Source: CBDTTW01 sp965363675
GTDB lineage: Bacteria; Bacteroidota; Rhodothermia; Rhodothermales; DASSAV01
Assembly: GCA_965363675.1 (NCBI GenBank)
Contig: CBDTTW010000083.1
Coordinates: forward strand, 1 to 13,393
Direction: 5' to 3'
DNA length: 13,393 nucleotides
Shown: positions 12,785 to 13,393 of the stretch, piece after piece
Numbering within the stretch: the stretch's first letter is position 1
Layout of the letters: each line of letters begins with the position of its first letter
Made by a program: the position numbers and the translations under genes
Notes under the pieces: model-generated
What the model was told of the DNA's origin: nothing
The model's input: the letters and a program-made list of their open reading frames with translations, nothing else
Databases searched by the model: none

Positions 12785-13257
12785 CCGCGTGCGGCGCGCA
12801 ACGCGCGGATCTGCTCGGCGTGGTGCAGGCCGTGGCGGGCGTAGTAGGCGAGCATGTCGGAAAGCACGACCTCGCCCTTCTCGGGGTGGTGGGCGGCGCG
12901 GCTCCAGGCGTCTTCGGGCAACGCTTCGAGCAGCAGGGTCCACCGGGCATGCAGACCCGCCAGAAGGGTGAGCGAGGGCCCCACCGGCCCGGCGGCGGCG
13001 TCGGGGAAGGCCGCCCAGCGGTCTTGGTCGTAGGGCTTGAGCGTGGGGTGCTCCTCGGCCAGGACGAAGCGCATGCGCGCGTAAGCGTGCATGTGCGAGT
13101 CGGCGGTGTGGTGGACGACCTGGCGGAGCGTCCAGCCGCCGGGGCGGAAGGGCGTGTCGAGCTGGTCGTCGGTGAGGCCGTCCACAGCCGCCGCCAGGGC
13201 CGCCGGGGCGGCGGCGAGGTCGGCGATTTGCTGCGCCCGGTCGTTGCGTGGGTCCAT
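12778..13257 (-). CDS. YfiT/BstA-like DinB-family protein (putative metal-dependent hydrolase or thiol transferase)
   Basis: The 159-residue protein is a DinB/YfiT four-helix bundle. RPGGWTLRQVVHHTADSHMHA (38-58), YDQDRWA (76-82) and YYARHGLHHAEQIRALR (138-154) are the family signature blocks. His50 (VHH) with His142 and His146 (H-x3-H) are the likely metal ligands, so the metal site looks intact. Bacillus YfiT was first called a metal-dependent hydrolase; members of the superfamily are bacillithiol S-transferases, and some Bacteroidota make bacillithiol, so thiol-dependent detoxification is possible but unproven here. ATG 13257 begins the conserved fold. An open frame to 13332 adds 25 unlike residues and would overlap the likely promoter. 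It overlaps the GNAT gene by 7 bases and is divergent from the right-edge gene. Confidence 0.92.
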   Translation of the reverse strand: MDPRNDRAQQIADLAAAPAALAAAVDGLTDDQLDTPFRPGGWTLRQVVHHTADSHMHAYARMRFVLAEEHPTLKPYDQDRWAAFPDAAAGPVGPSLTLLAGLHARWTLLLEALPEDAWSRAAHHPEKGEVVLSDMLAYYARHGLHHAEQIRALRAARGW

Positions 13258-13275
13258 GCGGAAACGGGGGTTGGG

Positions 13276-13299
13276 CTGCCGGCGCGACCCGGCCGGCAG
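13276..13299. promoter_or_regulatory. Perfect 8-bp inverted repeat in the divergent YfiT-like/right-edge gap
   Basis: CTGCCGGC (13276-13283) and GCCGGCAG (13292-13299) are exact reverse complements with an 8-base spacer, in the 53-base gap between divergent starts. The right arm abuts TATCTT (13300-13305). It may be an operator for one or both genes, or a hairpin in the leader of the leftward transcript. Such GC-only arms arise by chance more easily in this genome. Confidence 0.3.
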
Positions 13300-13310
13300 T
13301 ATCTTAAGGG

Positions 13311-13393
13311 ATGCTGGAGCGTTTGCGCACAATATACCACCGCCTGCCGAAACGGCCCCGCCGCGTCCTCGCCGGCGTGCTCGCGGCGGTTTG
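13311..13393 (+). CDS. N-terminus of an unidentified protein, truncated by the window edge
   Basis: ATG 13311 opens a frame that reaches the right edge, giving 27 residues: a strongly basic start (MLERLRTIYHRLPKRPRR) followed by VLAGVLAAV. The pattern suits a cytoplasmic basic tail before a membrane anchor, as in transglycosylases and other inner-membrane enzymes, but the family cannot be recognised. AAGGG sits directly before the ATG, too close for a good ribosome site. TATCTT (13300-13305) would give an almost leaderless mRNA. It is divergent from the YfiT-like gene. Confidence 0.5.
   Translation, partial: MLERLRTIYHRLPKRPRRVLAGVLAAV
13331..13336 (-). promoter_or_regulatory. Candidate -10/-7 element (TATATT) for the YfiT-like/GNAT transcript
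   Basis: On the minus strand TATATTGTG lies 73 bases upstream of the start at 13257 and is the clearest AT-rich box there. It would start a transcript near 13324 with a leader of about 65 bases that includes the 13276-13299 inverted repeat. It lies inside the coding start of the divergent right-edge gene. No clear -33/-35 partner is seen. Confidence 0.3.

Overview
The window is a GC-rich (about 70% by eye) bacterial chromosome segment. A secreted PhoD-like phosphatase ends in a type IX secretion (Por) sorting domain, which points to the Bacteroidota. The very high GC, lipoprotein-rich content and near absence of Shine-Dalgarno sites fit the high-GC Rhodothermia (Rhodothermus/Rubricoccus/Salinibacter-like lineages); that placement is inference. 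I saw no tRNA, rRNA, CRISPR array, insertion sequence or prophage gene. Genes are tightly packed and no gap exceeds 250 bases.

Left part (1-2999) is a carbohydrate-related block. A truncated secreted protein and a DUF1593/Sde182-type nucleoside-hydrolase-like protein run leftward. Divergently, across a 190-base control region with a perfect 9-bp inverted repeat around a TATATT element, lies a lipoprotein galactose mutarotase (galM).

Centre-left (3149-5066) is a two-gene rightward unit: a UPF0323-type lipoprotein with a glycine-rich end (last residues Gly-Gly) and a glutathionylspermidine-synthase-like ATP-grasp enzyme (YgiC/YjfC class). The same lipoprotein plus ATP-grasp pairing is known, from memory, in enterobacteria and epsilonproteobacteria, but its chemistry is unknown. 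This is the best candidate here for an undescribed system.

Centre (5083-8131) holds the leftward phoD-like gene (Sec signal plus T9SS tail) and, divergently, a TSUP-family (TauE/SafE) permease. The 244-base region between them has candidate regulatory repeats, including a PhoP-box-like tandem repeat. A strong hairpin with a T6 tract then separates the permease from smc.

Right part (8208-13393) is dominated by smc (chromosome condensation), whose arms are remarkably poor in lysine. It meets tail-to-tail a leftward set: YfiT/DinB-family protein, overlapping GNAT acetyltransferase, then a SlyD-like FKBP prolyl isomerase. A further gene starts rightward at 13311 and leaves the window.
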